Positions 51,693 to 60,095 of a DNA stretch of 64,000 nt are shown in pieces. Below the pieces are notes generated by a model. That model had not been told where the DNA came from. It did not search any database and saw nothing but the letters and a program-made list of their open reading frames with translations. The translations under genes and the position numbers were made by a program. The stretch lies in NCBI GenBank assembly GCA_003023195.1, contig PXRX01000023.1:62001-126000 (forward strand), written 5' to 3'. The DNA comes from Halobacteriales archaeon QS_8_69_26 (GTDB taxonomy: Archaea > Halobacteriota > Halobacteria > Halobacteriales > SW-7-71-33). Position 1 is the first letter of the stretch. Each line of letters begins with the position of its first letter.

Positions 51693-54356
51693 TCAGTGCG
51701 AGTCGTACAGGTCCGACAGCCGGTCGCGGAGGTAGATGACGTCCTCGTAGCGGTCGGCCTTCTCCTTGGCGAGGGCGGTGAGGAGGACGTCGTCGAGTTC
51801 GGGGGGCAGACCGGTGTCGACGGCAGTCGGGGGATCCGGCTCCTCGGCGACGACCGCCTCCATCACGCTGGCGGATCCCCCCTCGAACGGCGGCACTCCG
51901 GTGAACAGTTCGTAGAAGACGGCCCCGAGCTGGTAGATGTCCGTCGACTGGTCGGGGAGGCCACGGTCCTCCTCGACCTGCTCCGGGGCGGCGTAGGCCG
52001 GCGAGAACCCCTCGACCCCCGTCGAGCGCGCCAGCATGAACTCCGCCAGCCCCCAGTCGGCCACCTTCGGCACCGGCCAGGTCTCGCCGGTCGAGCGGAA
52101 CAGGACGTTCTCCGGCTTCAGGTCCAGGTGGGCGACGCCCCGCGTGTGGGCGTGGCGGACCGCCCTCGTGATCGTCAGTGCAGTCCAGAGAGCCTGGTCG
52201 ATCCCGAGGGTCCCGGCGCGGTCCCCCAGGTCGCCGGCGTCCATGTACTCCATGGCGATCCACGGCAGCGGCCGGGAACCCCAGTCGACGACCCCGACGA
52301 TGGCCTCGTGGTCGTCGAGGCTGGCCCAGGTCTCGGCCTCCTCCAGGAACGACTCGACTGTGTCGGCGTCCAGCGTGTTCCGGAACCGGGGTTCCTTGAC
52401 CGCGATGACTGCTTCGCCGACCCCGATGTCGACGGTGGCCTGGTAGACGTCGGCGTTGCCACCCCGACCGATCACCTCGCCGCGCTGGATGTCATCGTAG
52501 GTCAGCGAGAGGTCCGGGGCCAGCGGTACGGAGGACGGTTCCCCCGAGGGGCGACCGACGCCACCGACGACGCTCCCGTCCGGGGATCCGCCGTGGGCCG
52601 ACCCGTCGACGGGGTCCTCGTCGGGTGTGCGTGAGGATCCGCCGTGGGCCGACCCGTCGACGGGGTCCTCGTCGGGTGTGCGTGAGGATCCGTCTCCGGC
52701 CGCCCCGTCGCCCGGGTCCGCTTCCGGTTTCCCGTCGGATCCGCCGGCGGGCCCGTCGTCCGCTTCCCGTCCGGCGGGTGGGGGAGACCCACCGTCGGAC
52801 GGACCGTCGCCCGGTCGTGCGTCCGGAGCACCGGGGGATCCGACCCCGTCCCGTTCGTCGTCCCCCGGTGAACCGTCCCCGTCCCCGCCGCGGCGACCCC
52901 AGGCGACGCCAGCGGTCAGGGCCGCCAGGGTCGCCACCCCGCCGACTGCCAGGGGGACCACCGGGAGGTCGTCCCCGGACTCGACGGTCGTTCCCGTCGG
53001 GTCGCCGGATCCTCCGGCGGGGGTCGTCCCCCCGTCGGGGGCGGAGGGCGTGCCGCCGCCGGTCGAGGTGGAACCGGTCGTGGCGTCAGTGGTGGCCGTT
53101 CCGGTCGTCGCGTCGTCGCCAGCGGACGTCGTCGCAGTAGTGGCCTGCGTCTCGGTGGCCGTCTCGCCGGTCACCGCGTAGACGTGCCCGTCGTAACTCC
53201 CGACGTAGACCCGTCCGTCCGCGACCGCAACCGCGGACTCGACGTTGTCGCCCGTCCCGAAGGACCAGCGTTCGGTCCCGTCGGCGGCGTCGATGGCGTA
53301 AACGTTCGAGTCGATGCTCCCGACGTAGACGGTGCCCGCCGCGACCGCCGGCGACGTGTGGCGGTCCGTATCGAAGCGCCAGCGAACGTCGCCCGTCGCG
53401 GCGTCGATGGCGTGGAGGTCCCCCGAGAGGCGCCCGCCGACGAACACCGTGGCACCGGACGAGTCCGTGGACCCGCCGACCACCGCTGGCGAGTGAGTGA
53501 CGGGGTCGCTGATCCCGGTCCGCCACAGTTCGGTCCCGTCGGCGGCGTCGAGGGCGTAGACCGTCTCGTCCCGGCTTCCGACGAAGACGACGCGGTCCGT
53601 CCCCTCGGCGGCGGGAACCTCGGCGACCGCCGGCGAGGAGGCGACCTCTCCGCCGGTCTCGAACGACCAGCGCTCGCTCCCGTCGGCGTCGATGGCGTAG
53701 ACGTGGTCGTCGTCGCTCCCGACGTAGACCGTCCCGTCGAGGACTGCCGGGGACGAATCGACCCAGCTCCCGGTCTCGAAGGACCAGCGTTCGGTCCCCT
53801 CGGCGGCGTCGATGGCGTAGACGTGGTCGTCGTCGCTGCCGACGTAGACCGTCCCGTCGACCACCGTTGGGGAGGAGTAGACCGCTCCCCCCGTCCCGAA
53901 GGACCAGCGTTCGGTTCCGTCGGCGGCGTCGATGGCGTAGACGCGTTCGTCGGCGCTGCCGACGTAGACCGTCCCGTCGACGACCGCCGGCGAGGACTCG
54001 ACGTTCGTGCCGGCCTCGAACGACCAGCATTCGGTTCCGTCGGCGGCGTCGATGGCGGAGACGGTGCCGGCGAAGTTCCCGACGTAGACGGTTCCGTCGA
54101 CGACCGCCGGCGAGGAGGTCACCCGGTGGCCGGTGTCGAAGCGCCACTCCTCGGTGACCGATCCCACCGGCGCGGGTTCCCCGGCGGCGTGGCCGGTGTT
54201 CGCCGGGTCGTGACCGAAGGTCGGCCAGCCACCGATGGCCGTGGACGCGGCCACGTCCCTGTCGGCACCGGACGCGGTTCGCGACGTCGCGAGGCCGGCC
54301 ACCCCACCGCCGAGGGCGGCCGCGAGGAGGTGACGACGAGTGATCCCGCCCGACAT
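51693..54356 (-). CDS. Tat-exported PQQ-propeller, transmembrane Ser/Thr kinase
   Basis: A large 887-residue protein. The start MSGGITRRHLLAAALGGGVA is a Tat-type signal. Residues about 65-395 make eight beta-propeller (PQQ/WD-like) blades, each with xSPAVVDGTVYVG and VYAIDAADGTERW. A Thr/Gly-rich linker, a single membrane helix (464-487), then a long acidic linker and, from about 618 to the end, a Hanks-type kinase: Gly loop VIGRGGNADVY, Lys654 in IAVKEP, HLDLKPENV with Asp745, and DWG (Asp767) in place of DFG, then APE. This implies an external sensor controlling an internal kinase. Confidence 0.82.
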   Translation of the reverse strand: MSGGITRRHLLAAALGGGVAGLATSRTASGADRDVAASTAIGGWPTFGHDPANTGHAAGEPAPVGSVTEEWRFDTGHRVTSSPAVVDGTVYVGNFAGTVSAIDAADGTECWSFEAGTNVESSPAVVDGTVYVGSADERVYAIDAADGTERWSFGTGGAVYSSPTVVDGTVYVGSDDDHVYAIDAAEGTERWSFETGSWVDSSPAVLDGTVYVGSDDDHVYAIDADGSERWSFETGGEVASSPAVAEVPAAEGTDRVVFVGSRDETVYALDAADGTELWRTGISDPVTHSPAVVGGSTDSSGATVFVGGRLSGDLHAIDAATGDVRWRFDTDRHTSPAVAAGTVYVGSIDSNVYAIDAADGTERWSFGTGDNVESAVAVADGRVYVGSYDGHVYAVTGETATETQATTATTSAGDDATTGTATTDATTGSTSTGGGTPSAPDGGTTPAGGSGDPTGTTVESGDDLPVVPLAVGGVATLAALTAGVAWGRRGGDGDGSPGDDERDGVGSPGAPDARPGDGPSDGGSPPPAGREADDGPAGGSDGKPEADPGDGAAGDGSSRTPDEDPVDGSAHGGSSRTPDEDPVDGSAHGGSPDGSVVGGVGRPSGEPSSVPLAPDLSLTYDDIQRGEVIGRGGNADVYQATVDIGVGEAVIAVKEPRFRNTLDADTVESFLEEAETWASLDDHEAIVGVVDWGSRPLPWIAMEYMDAGDLGDRAGTLGIDQALWTALTITRAVRHAHTRGVAHLDLKPENVLFRSTGETWPVPKVADWGLAEFMLARSTGVEGFSPAYAAPEQVEEDRGLPDQSTDIYQLGAVFYELFTGVPPFEGGSASVMEAVVAEEPDPPTAVDTGLPPELDDVLLTALAKEKADRYEDVIYLRDRLSDLYDSH
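52584..52685. repeat. two identical 51-bp tandem copies in the kinase linker
   Basis: Copies starting at 52584 and 52635, with a partial third at 52686, encode SSRTPDEDPVDGSAHGG-type 17-residue units in the cytoplasmic linker. Length is a multiple of 3. Recent expansion; no effect on domains. Confidence 0.9.
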
Positions 54357-54576
54357 TCCCTCCGTCGGGATACTCCACCACGGGTATTCAGCGTTGTGCC
54401 CCCTGGCCACCGCCAGGCGCGACGATCGGTCGGGCCGGGAACCGCTCTTCGAACCGACGGGCCCCCATCCGTTCGACCGATCCGTCCGAAAGACGTATTT
54501 CCGTTCCCGCAGGATCGAAACCCGAAGACCGGTACGAACGGGAAATCCGGGGATCGACATGGGTGTCCAGGGTTGA

Positions 54577-56490
54577 CGCTGGACGGCCGGAGCGGGTGGT
54601 GCCGGTCCAGTCGCCGACGGACCGGGAGGTGCTGACCCGATCGTCGACCGACCGTACGGACCGGTGCTGTCCGCGTTCCGGGACCTCCCGGACCACGACT
54701 CGCTGGTGGCACACCTGAAGCGGGGTGCGACCGCGGTCGACGGTCCCGAGGCACTGGCGGCGGAGCGGACCGCCCTGTTCAACGAGGTGGCCGACGCGGT
54801 GCGGGAGCGGACGGAGGGGTCGCCGCTGGTCGTGTTCCTCGACGACCTCCACTGGGCGGGGCCGGACACCCTCCGCCTGTTCGCACACCTCTCGCGGACG
54901 GTGACGGAGTGGCTCTACCCGGTGCTGTTCCTCGCCACCTACCGCAGCGAGGCCGTCGCGGCCGACGACGGGTTCGGTGCGGTCGTCGACCGCATGACCG
55001 ACGCCGACCGCACCGACCACGTGAGGGTCGGCCCCCTGGGGGCGGCGGACAGCCAGGGGCTGGTGGCGTGGCTCGCCGACAGACCCGACCTCCCCGAGGA
55101 GTTCCTGACCGTCGTGCGCGAACGGACCGGCGGCAATCCCCTGCTGATCCGCGAGACGGTCCAGCGGTTGCTCGACGTCGGCACGCTGGCCGCAGACGGT
55201 GACGTGCCGACGGACCCGGACGACGTGCCGCTGCCGGAGGACGTGACCCGGGTCGTCGGGACGCGGGTGAAGGTCCTCCCCGAGGCGACTCGCCGGGTCC
55301 TGGAGGCCGCGGCGGTGGCCGGGGAGACGGTGGCACCGGAACTGCTGTCGGCGGGCCTCGACGAACCGGAGGCGTCCGTCAACGACCACCTCGACGTGCT
55401 GGTGACCGGCCGGTTCCTGGACCGGACCGGGGATTCCATCGCGTTCGTCGGCGGCGTCGTCAGGGACGCCATTCTGGACTCGCTCCCGGCCGACCGCCGG
55501 CGGTCGCTCCACGCCGCGGTCGCGGCGGCGATACCGTCGGTCTACCCGGACGCCGCCCGGGACCGCGCGGCGCGGATGGCCCACCACTACGAGCGGGCGG
55601 GGAACCGGCGGGCCGCACTCGAGACTCTATCACGTCCGGATCGTAGAGTTCGGAGGCCAACTACGAGCGGGCGGGGAACCGGCGGGCCGCACTCGAGGGC
55701 TACCGCCGGGCGGGGGACCGCGCCCGCGAGGTCTACGCCCACGAGGACGCGGTCGAGACGTACCGCAGCGCAGTCTCGCTGGCACGGGAACTCGGGGACG
55801 ACGCCGCCCGGAAGGAGGTACTGGTCGCGCTGGGCGACACCGAACTCACGCTGGGCCGGTACGGGGAGGCCCGCGAGCACTTCGAGGAGGCCCGCGACCT
55901 CGCCGGGGACACCGCCGAGCGCCAGCGACTCTACGAGCGGCGGGCGGAGACGTTCACGCACCAGGGGGAGTACGAGGCCGCCGTCGAGGCCGCGAGGGCC
56001 AGCCTGGCACTCGCGGTCGACGACACCGGGGACGACGGACCGACCGTGGAAGAGGGATCCGCGTCGGGTGACGGATCGGCCTCGACCCGCGATGGCGGAT
56101 CCGCGCTTGGCGGGGGATCGCGTTCGGTCGGGGAACACGCCGACGACGCTCTCGGGTGGACCCGGGATCCGGCCGGGGAGGGCCCCGCCGCCACGGCCGA
56201 GGTATCGGGACTGCTGTGTGCCATCGCGAACGCCCTCGAACAGACCGGCGACCTGTCGGCCGCCGGCGAGGTAGCCGCCAGGGCCTGCGAGTGTGCGAGT
56301 GCCGCCGACGCCCGGGACCAGGAGGCCAGGGCGCTGTTCCGGCGGGGCAACGCGGCCTACCGCCGCGGCGACTTCGCCGCTGCCGTCGAGCAGTTCGAGG
56401 AGAGCCTCGCGGTCCACAGGGAGATGGGCCACCGCCGCGAGCAGGCCCGGGCGCTCAACAACCTCGGGGCCGTCGCGTCGAGTCCTGGCC
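54577..56490 (+). pseudogene. broken STAND-type ATPase/TPR regulator
   Basis: Recognisable pieces: after a TGA at 54574-54576 the frame runs into DRPYGPVLSAFRDLPDHDSL, and PLVVFLDDLHWAGPDTLRLF is the Walker B region of predicted AAA/STAND ATPases. The nucleotide-binding Walker A that should precede is absent. The frame shifts at 55586-55697, where a 38-bp direct repeat and 36-bp unique segment add 74 bp; deleting 74 bp restores frame into TPR-like repeats (LFRRGNAAYRRGDFAAAVEQ). It then stops at ALNNLGAV and runs into the end of the neighbouring lipoprotein gene. Hence 5' loss, frameshift and 3' loss; the protein cannot be made intact. Confidence 0.75.
55586..55697. repeat. 38-bp direct repeat flanking a 36-bp segment (74-bp insertion)
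   Basis: Identical 38-mers at 55586-55623 and 55660-55697 flank 36 bp (55624-55659) containing the inverted hexamers ACTCTA (55624-55629) and TAGAGT (55644-55649). The arrangement frameshifts the ATPase pseudogene. Confidence 0.85.
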
Positions 56491-56500
56491 GACCTCCGAT

Positions 56501-57811
56501 CTACCCCGATCCGTCGACCGTGACCGTGACGGTCCCGTTCGTGCCGCTGGCGGTCGCGTTGCCGAGGAACGGATCCGTTCCAGTGAGCACGACGACGGTC
56601 TCGGGGGCGACGCGCACCGTCTCGAACCCGCCGTAGACGTCCTCGCTCCGGCGGTCGGCGAGCTCCGCCATCGCGTTCTCGAAGGCGTCGGCCTCGTCGG
56701 CGTCGGTCCACCGGAGGACCCACGCGAAGTCCAGCCTGTCCCCCTCGAAGCGGACGAGGGTGTCGTTGCTCCACCCCGCGGCAGCGGTGGCCGCGACGTC
56801 CCCGTCGAGTTCGCTCCGGAACATCGCCCGGAGGACGCCCTCGCCCAGGGTCCCCCGCCGCTCGTACTCCCGGTCCGGTGCGTCGACGTCCACCGACAGT
56901 GGCGCGGTCGGGTCGATGCCGGGACCGTGGATCACCTCGGCCATCGTTTCCGGGGGATCCTCGTAGGCCGCCCAGAGGTCGGCCGGGTCGTCGAGGCGCC
57001 GGTCGAAGTACCGCCCGCCGAAGTAGTAGGGACCCGTCCCCGCGACGCTCGTCGGTGGCCGCTCCCGGTAGTCCTTCGCCCGGTGGTCGATCGGGGTTCG
57101 CCCGTCACCGTAGGTCACGCCGTACTCGCGGGCGTAGACGTCGGTGACGTACACCGCACCGCCCTCCACGAGGGACCGTTGGACCTGCCGCGGGAGGCCG
57201 GCGCCGAACTCGCGGTCGCGCCGCGCCTCGCGCTGTAACTGGACGACGTGGACGAACTCGTGGACGAGGACGAGTTCGAGTTCGCCCCTCGGTGCCTCCT
57301 CGACGGTCGTGTTCCAGAGCGTCAGGACCACCGCGTCGTCGAACGCCCGTCCGCCCACGTCGCCCCGGAACGACTCGTCACCGGGGGCCTCCAGGCCCAT
57401 GCGGCGCTCGAAGGGCTGTTCGGAGGGCGTGAACCGGATGGTGGCGGGCGTCCGGAGTCGCACCTCCTCGGGCGTGTCGGCGTCCACGCCAAGCAGGCGT
57501 TCGACCCGCCGGAACACCAGCGTCGCGTTCAGCGGTAACTCCCCGTTCTTCACCGACACCGTTCCCGACCGGTCGGACGGCGTCGCCGTCCCATCGACTC
57601 CCGCCGCCCCCGTCCCCGTGGTGTTCGGCTCACTCGACTCCGACGGCGTGGCCTCGCCCGTCTCCGTCGTCGCGGGGCCGTCGGTCGTGCCGTCCCCCGT
57701 CGGGTCGACACCGGTCGTGGAGGGCTCCGGCGACCCCGGCGACAACTCGGCGCACCCGGCCGTCACGAGCAGTACCCCCACCGCAACCGGTAGGATCCAC
57801 TTCGGCACCAT
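56501..57811 (-). CDS. lipoprotein with a zincin (HExxH) motif, Hvo_1808-like surface protein
   Basis: A 436-residue precursor with a lipoprotein signal: MVPKWILPVAVGVLLVTAGC, then a long Thr/Ser/Gly linker. The mature chain has LVLVHEFVHVVQLQ, a HExxH zinc-metalloprotease motif, and later EGGAVYVTDVYAREYG. The arrangement of short repeats and this motif resembles the haloarchaeal Hvo_1808 family of surface proteins, whose function is unknown; that family name is a tentative identification. It sits convergent with the pseudogene. A AAAAATTTTT stretch near 57845 lies upstream. Confidence 0.75.
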   Translation of the reverse strand: MVPKWILPVAVGVLLVTAGCAELSPGSPEPSTTGVDPTGDGTTDGPATTETGEATPSESSEPNTTGTGAAGVDGTATPSDRSGTVSVKNGELPLNATLVFRRVERLLGVDADTPEEVRLRTPATIRFTPSEQPFERRMGLEAPGDESFRGDVGGRAFDDAVVLTLWNTTVEEAPRGELELVLVHEFVHVVQLQREARRDREFGAGLPRQVQRSLVEGGAVYVTDVYAREYGVTYGDGRTPIDHRAKDYRERPPTSVAGTGPYYFGGRYFDRRLDDPADLWAAYEDPPETMAEVIHGPGIDPTAPLSVDVDAPDREYERRGTLGEGVLRAMFRSELDGDVAATAAAGWSNDTLVRFEGDRLDFAWVLRWTDADEADAFENAMAELADRRSEDVYGGFETVRVAPETVVVLTGTDPFLGNATASGTNGTVTVTVDGSG

Positions 57812-58028
57812 CCAGTAGTTTCCAGTTCGGAACCTGTACGGAGAAAAATTTTTGGCCACGGACCGGCGGAACCTGGCCTGGATCGGACGAAACCGGTAAC
57901 TCCCGGTGAGTGCGGAGCCCACCGCGAGGGTTCGGACGGGATCCACACTCCTGGCAATGATTCATCCCGAACGGCGAGGAAACTTATGCCGCTGGGACTC
58001 CTCGTCCCCGTCGACGGTGACAGACCAG

Positions 58029-59255
58029 ATGCACACGCGGCGCGATCTGTTGCGATCCGGGGGGTACCTCGCGGCGGTCGCGGCCGTCGGCGCGTCGGGG
58101 TGTCTCGGTCGGTTCGGGACGGACGGTGGTGCCGACGAACCGGCGCTCGAACGGTGGCTTCCCAGCGAAGCCGCCTTCGGGGTCGACGGCGAGAGCTACT
58201 TCCTCTCGCGGCTCGACGTCGCGACGGTGGTCGAGAACCACGACCGGTTCGACCGGGAGCGGTACGAACGGTTCGTCGACGCCTACGGCGACGACTCGCT
58301 CCGCCCGCCGGTCGACACCGTCGAGACCGTTACCACGGCCATCGTCCCCGGCGCCCAGGCCACCCTCCTGGCCGTCGAGGGGTCGTTCTCCCGCGAGGCG
58401 GCGGTCGATGGGGTAACCGGCGCCGGGAACGAGCGGACCGGGGACCACGCCGGCTACGAGATGTACGCCGGGGATCGGGGCGCGTTCGGGGTGCGGGAGG
58501 GGACCCTGGTCGGCGTACCGAGCACCCGGGGGGACGCCGACGAACTCGCCCGGACGGTCATCGACGCGGGCCGGGGAGAGGCCGAACGACTGGTCGCGGC
58601 CGACGACGACGCCGCGAGACTGGTCGAGGCGCTGGGATCGGGGTTCGCCGCGGTCGGCCTCCTCGGCCCCCGGAACGTCGACCAGGCCTACGACTCCGGG
58701 TCACTGGTGGGGATGGGCCGGGCGGTCCGACTGACGGCCGACGCCGCGGAACTCGACCTCGTCTTCCTCTACGACGACGCGGAGGGGGTCGATCCGGACG
58801 CGGTCCGGTCGGCGGCCACCGACGACCCGTCGATGGCGGGCCAGTTGCGGGACGTCTCGGCGTCGTCCTCGGGGCGGGTTGCCCGGGTCACCGGGCACCT
58901 CGACGCGGACCAGTTGACCCTGGAGCGCAACTCCGTCGGCGTCGCCCGCGACGGGAACGGTGACGGCGACCCACCGACGCCGCCTGAGGCCTCCTTCGAG
59001 TTCGACCACGACCCGGACGCGGGGACCGTGACGGTCACCCACGGCGGCGGCGAGGCGTTCACGACGGAGAACACGGGGGCGCTCCTGTACGGCAACCGCG
59101 CCGCCGGGGAGGACGCCCTCCGGGAGTGGCCCCTCCCCGTGGCGGCGGGCGACTCGGTGACCGTCGACGGCGTGGCGTCCGGCGACGGGGTGGTGGTCAT
59201 CTGGGAGTCCCCGGGTGGCGACACGATGCCGGTCGGAACCTTCCAGGTTCCCTGA
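58029..59255 (+). CDS. Tat lipoprotein, haloarchaeal, function unknown
   Basis: A 408-residue precursor: MHTRRDLLRSGGYLAAVAAV followed by GASGC, a Tat-type signal with lipobox, so membrane-anchored outside. The mature part has several ALLAVEGSF / GYEMYAGDRG / GAFGVREGTLVGVPST segments and a C-terminal FEFDHDPDAGTVTVTHGGGE domain resembling an archaellin/type IV pilin-like beta domain. No catalytic motif identified. Independent of neighbours. Confidence 0.75.
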   Translation: MHTRRDLLRSGGYLAAVAAVGASGCLGRFGTDGGADEPALERWLPSEAAFGVDGESYFLSRLDVATVVENHDRFDRERYERFVDAYGDDSLRPPVDTVETVTTAIVPGAQATLLAVEGSFSREAAVDGVTGAGNERTGDHAGYEMYAGDRGAFGVREGTLVGVPSTRGDADELARTVIDAGRGEAERLVAADDDAARLVEALGSGFAAVGLLGPRNVDQAYDSGSLVGMGRAVRLTADAAELDLVFLYDDAEGVDPDAVRSAATDDPSMAGQLRDVSASSSGRVARVTGHLDADQLTLERNSVGVARDGNGDGDPPTPPEASFEFDHDPDAGTVTVTHGGGEAFTTENTGALLYGNRAAGEDALREWPLPVAAGDSVTVDGVASGDGVVVIWESPGGDTMPVGTFQVP

Positions 59256-59347
59256 CGTCGCGGGGAAGGGACCCGCACCGGCACCGGATACCGCCGGATC
59301 GAGTCGGTGGCCCGGATGACGGTACACGCACCGCATGGCGAGGGATT

Positions 59348-59365
59348 TACAGTATATTTACTGTA
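59348..59365. promoter_or_regulatory. palindrome TACAGTA-N4-TACTGTA, site 5
   Basis: TACAGTA-TATT-TACTGTA, a perfect copy whose centre TATATTTA also looks like a TATA box. It ends 65 bp before the next gene. A protein bound here would block the promoter, unlike sites 1-4, which lie upstream of TATA boxes. Confidence 0.75.
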
Positions 59366-59429
59366 ACCGGTCCGGTCCGCTTGCCACCCCGGACACAAGA
59401 CTCGATACCTCTCGGGTCGAACGGGGCGC

Positions 59430-59981
59430 ATGGAACTGACTCCTGAGACGGTGGCCGCGGAGCGCGAGTGGGTGCGCGGGCGGGCCGAGGTGGTGGTCCC
59501 GCTGATCAACCGGGTCCGGACCGACCTCGAGGAACTGTTCGACGCCGACGTCGAGACGGTGAGCGAGGACCGGTACCGCGAGGAGGTGGACCTGGTGTTC
59601 GCCGACGGCGACGTCGCTGTCAACGTCGCCGCACTGGTCGGCCTGTTGCGGGAACTGGACGTCCAGGGGGACTACCCCGGGTTCGTCGTGGACGAGGTGC
59701 TCGGCCGGGAACTGGCCGGGACCATCGGGGGCGACCAGCCACTCCGACTGCTGGGGGAGGCCACGTTCCACTACGCTGACCTGATCCACCCTGCGGACAC
59801 GGACCTCCTCACGGGAGCGGAGGGTGACGAAGCGGCGGATCCGACCGGGGACGACGACCACGGCGCGGCGGGACTCGACGACCTGGACGCCGCACTGGCC
59901 GCGGGCTTCCAGACCCGGCTCCCCGGGTGGGGGTGGACGGATCGACCCAGCCCGTTCGACGTCCCGCGGGACGGGGACTGA
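59430..59981 (+). CDS. haloarchaeal protein, function unknown, preceded by a TACAGTA operator
   Basis: A 183-residue soluble acidic protein starting MELTPETVAAEREWVRGRAE, with a helical N-terminal half (VVPLINRVRTDLEELF) and a Trp-rich end (RLPGWGWTDRPSPF). I recognise no family, HTH or catalytic motif. It is the only gene near site 5, so it is probably regulated with the catabolic island. The spacing suggests a leadered mRNA of about 48 nt. Not coupled to proS (114 bp downstream). Confidence 0.65.
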   Translation: MELTPETVAAEREWVRGRAEVVVPLINRVRTDLEELFDADVETVSEDRYREEVDLVFADGDVAVNVAALVGLLRELDVQGDYPGFVVDEVLGRELAGTIGGDQPLRLLGEATFHYADLIHPADTDLLTGAEGDEAADPTGDDDHGAAGLDDLDAALAAGFQTRLPGWGWTDRPSPFDVPRDGD

Positions 59982-60064
59982 GGCCGGGCCCCTCCATCGT
60001 CCCGCGTCCCGGGACCGGTGTCGGACCGGGATCCAGCGGTGCCGGCTCCGGGCGTAACACCGGC

Positions 60065-60095
60065 TTTAATACCGGCCTCCCTCTCCCTTCGGGTA
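60065..60095 (+). promoter_or_regulatory. proS promoter (leaderless)
   Basis: TTTAATA at 60065-60071 is centred 28 bp before the ATG of proS. Confidence 0.6.

Noticed and set aside
52178-54400. Long Arg-rich open frames opposite the kinase gene
   Set aside because: GC-rich haloarchaeal genes create long antisense frames; these have Arg/Gly/Pro composition unlike the proteome.
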